Shown here one piece after another: positions 41,054 to 42,230 of a stretch of DNA of 42,230 nt. The stretch spans positions 1-42,230 of the forward strand of contig NZ_CAMBNZ010000015.1 in NCBI RefSeq assembly GCF_945869175.1, in the 5' to 3' direction. Origin of the DNA: Limnohabitans sp. Rim8. GTDB lineage: Bacteria > Pseudomonadota > Gammaproteobacteria > Burkholderiales > Burkholderiaceae_C. A program made the translations under genes and the position numbers. Within the stretch, counting starts at the first letter, position 1. Each line of letters opens with the position of its first letter. The notes beneath the pieces are model-generated. The model saw only the letters and a list, made by a program, of their open reading frames with translations. It made no database searches and was not told the origin of the DNA.

Positions 41054-41797
41054 TTAGGCAGATTGTTTTTTTCGACGGGGTTGGACAATTTGAAACCAGA
41101 CATAAAGTAATGCGATCAGACCACTCAGGCCAAACCATTGAAAAGCGTATCCGTGGTGCTTTTCGACACCGCTGGCCACCAGAGGCCATTCACGCAACAA
41201 GCCCTCGGAGGCTGTGCCGGACTGCAACAAGGTGACTTCGAGCAACTGCAAACCCGTCGCTTCCCGATAAGCCGTCAAGTCAAGATTTTGCCGTATTGGG
41301 CCTGTCTCGGCCCCACCAAAGTCATAGAGCCTTGATGGCCATGGGGCCAAATGACCCTGCACCTCCACCAAGCCCTCGGGTGTTTGCAACACAGGCAAGG
41401 CCGTTCGGTCGGTGAATGACCTTTGTGCCCAGCCGCGCTGCACCAACACCACCGCACCCGTGCCCTCTAGCTTGATTGGGGTCAGTACAAAAAAGCCCGG
41501 TTTCGCGTTCATTTGCCGGTTGTCCAGAAACACCGTGTGTTCAGGCAACCAGTGGCCTTTCAGCGTCATGCGCCGGTAAATCAAGGCTCGCCGCTGTGGC
41601 GCCTCATTCAGTTCCGTGCCCAGGCTGCGGCCATCCAGAACCAATTGGTCTGCTTGCTGTTGCTTGGCATTTTGCAAGGCTGTTTTTTCGGCAGCGCGCC
41701 CCACCTGCCACAGTCCCAGCGAAAAAGTGATGGCCACACCCAAAGCCGCCACGCCCAGAACAAGCCATCTGTGCCAACTTGGGTTTTTGTCAGTCAT
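41054..41797 (-). CDS. SURF1-family cytochrome c oxidase assembly protein
   Basis: 247-residue inner-membrane protein with one helix near each end (residues about 11-30 and 222-240), as in Surf1/Shy1. The family takes part in heme A insertion into subunit I. The N-terminal motif LGLWQVGRAAEK and the internal VLVQRGWAQR block (about residues 117-126) are characteristic, as is the C-terminal HHGYAFQWFGLSGL. The ATG at 41797 lies only 14 bases from the ATG of the divergent DUF2909 gene. It heads the maturation series sco-like, ctaA, ctaB, SCO1. Confidence 0.92.
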   Translation of the reverse strand: MTDKNPSWHRWLVLGVAALGVAITFSLGLWQVGRAAEKTALQNAKQQQADQLVLDGRSLGTELNEAPQRRALIYRRMTLKGHWLPEHTVFLDNRQMNAKPGFFVLTPIKLEGTGAVVLVQRGWAQRSFTDRTALPVLQTPEGLVEVQGHLAPWPSRLYDFGGAETGPIRQNLDLTAYREATGLQLLEVTLLQSGTASEGLLREWPLVASGVEKHHGYAFQWFGLSGLIALLYVWFQIVQPRRKKQSA

Positions 41798-41811
41798 TGG
41801 ATAATGCGATC

Positions 41812-42045
41812 ATGAAAATACTGGTTGCTATCGCCTTCATTGGCATTGTGTTGAGCTTAGGCTCGGCTTTGTTTTACATGATGCGGGGCAGTGCCCCACC
41901 TGCGGAGGGTCAAGCCCGCCCTAAAGGCAATATGGCCACTGCCCTCGCCTTTCGGGTCGGTTTCTCGATTGTCCTCTTCATCTGCGTTCTGGTGTCCTGG
42001 AAGATGGGCTGGATTCAGCCTACAGGCATTCCACCGGGTGCATGA
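41812..42045 (+). CDS. DUF2909 twin-transmembrane protein
   Basis: 77-residue protein with two hydrophobic helices, MKILVAIAFIGIVLSLGSALFYMM (1-24) and ALAFRVGFSIVLFICVLVSW (about 44-63), joined by a polar loop. It matches the DUF2909 family that commonly sits between coxC and SURF1 in betaproteobacteria. The ATG at 41812 gives the membrane start at once; the open frame upstream overlaps SURF1 antisense. The function is unknown, but the location argues for the oxidase complex. It is convergent with coxC. Confidence 0.8.
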   Translation: MKILVAIAFIGIVLSLGSALFYMMRGSAPPAEGQARPKGNMATALAFRVGFSIVLFICVLVSWKMGWIQPTGIPPGA

Positions 42046-42127
42046 GCATGATCAGGGGCCTTAAAGCTCCTCGCTGAGCATCGCTGCGAGCGACGAAGCA
42101 CCTACTGAATCGGGCAGTTATGACATT

Positions 42128-42154
42128 AAAAAAGCGCCCTGGGGCGCTTTTTTT
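42128..42154. terminator. bidirectional terminator between DUF2909 and coxC
   Basis: Inverted repeat AAAAAAGCGCCC / GGGCGCTTTTTT around TG (42128-42153). It fits termination of coxC on the minus strand and of DUF2909 on the plus strand. Confidence 0.88.
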
Positions 42155-42171
42155 ACAGGGCCGTAGCCGGC

Positions 42172-42230
42172 TTACATCCAATAAACCAAGATGTACAGGC
42201 CCAACCACACCACGTCCACAAAGTGCCAAT
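42172..42230 (-). CDS. coxC: cytochrome c oxidase subunit III, C-terminal fragment
   Basis: Minus-strand frame that enters from the window edge and stops at TAA (42172-42174). The visible end reads WHFVDVVWLGLYILVYWM, the C-terminus of subunit III of aa3-type oxidase with the last membrane helix. The start lies outside the window. It supports the maturation genes nearby being for an aa3-type enzyme. Too short for other checks. Confidence 0.9.
   Translation of the reverse strand, partial: WHFVDVVWLGLYILVYWM

Overview
The window looks like an ordinary chromosomal stretch of a GC-rich betaproteobacterium, most likely order Burkholderiales, family Comamonadaceae (Limnohabitans- or Rhodoferax-like; inferred from protein style and gene order, not from a search). 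Pointers are Bug/TctC solute-binding proteins with a TctBA transporter, the ribF-ileS-lspA block, the cytochrome c oxidase assembly block beside rpoH, and a CIRCE operator in front of rpoH. I see no tRNA, rRNA, insertion sequence, prophage or CRISPR array. Genes are tightly packed and no gene-free gap exceeds about 210 bases.

Layout. 1-6.2 kb: rpmG with terminators, a fatty-acid desaturase, an RsmB/NOP-type RNA methyltransferase, a DUF1653 protein, purN, and a two-gene acyl-CoA dehydrogenase pair that looks like the two subunits of one enzyme. 6.2-13 kb: an HNH nuclease gene on the minus strand, then ribF, ileS (with an in-frame 15-bp x 4 minisatellite), lspA and a class V aminotransferase. 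13-19.3 kb: a quinone oxidoreductase and a DMT permease, then a compact minus-strand operon of Bug protein, gamma-glutamyltransferase, DMT exporter and SDR protein. 19.5-26.5 kb, all minus strand: tctBA, a spermidine-synthase-like protein coupled to a TatD nuclease, lolCD and an MFS transporter.

26.7-30.3 kb, plus strand: a DUF2076 protein, a 46-residue one-helix membrane protein, an RpfE-like protein and recJ. 30.3-34.4 kb, minus strand: two M16 peptidase subunits (one with the zinc site, the other with the Arg/Tyr pair), rsmD and coaD, divergent from ftsY. 34.4-37.7 kb: ftsY, rpoH with a perfect CIRCE inverted repeat, and an orphan Bug protein. 37.7-42.2 kb, minus strand: the cytochrome oxidase maturation genes SCO1, ctaB, ctaA, a Sco/thioredoxin-like membrane protein and SURF1, then a divergent DUF2909 protein and the 3' end of coxC.

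I found no clearly new multi-gene system. The observations most worth a second look are the CIRCE/extended -10 overlap at rpoH, the minisatellite in ileS, the unnamed Sco-like protein in the oxidase cluster, the SDR protein without its catalytic Tyr/Lys, and the unlisted 46-residue protein between DUF2076 and the RpfE-like gene.
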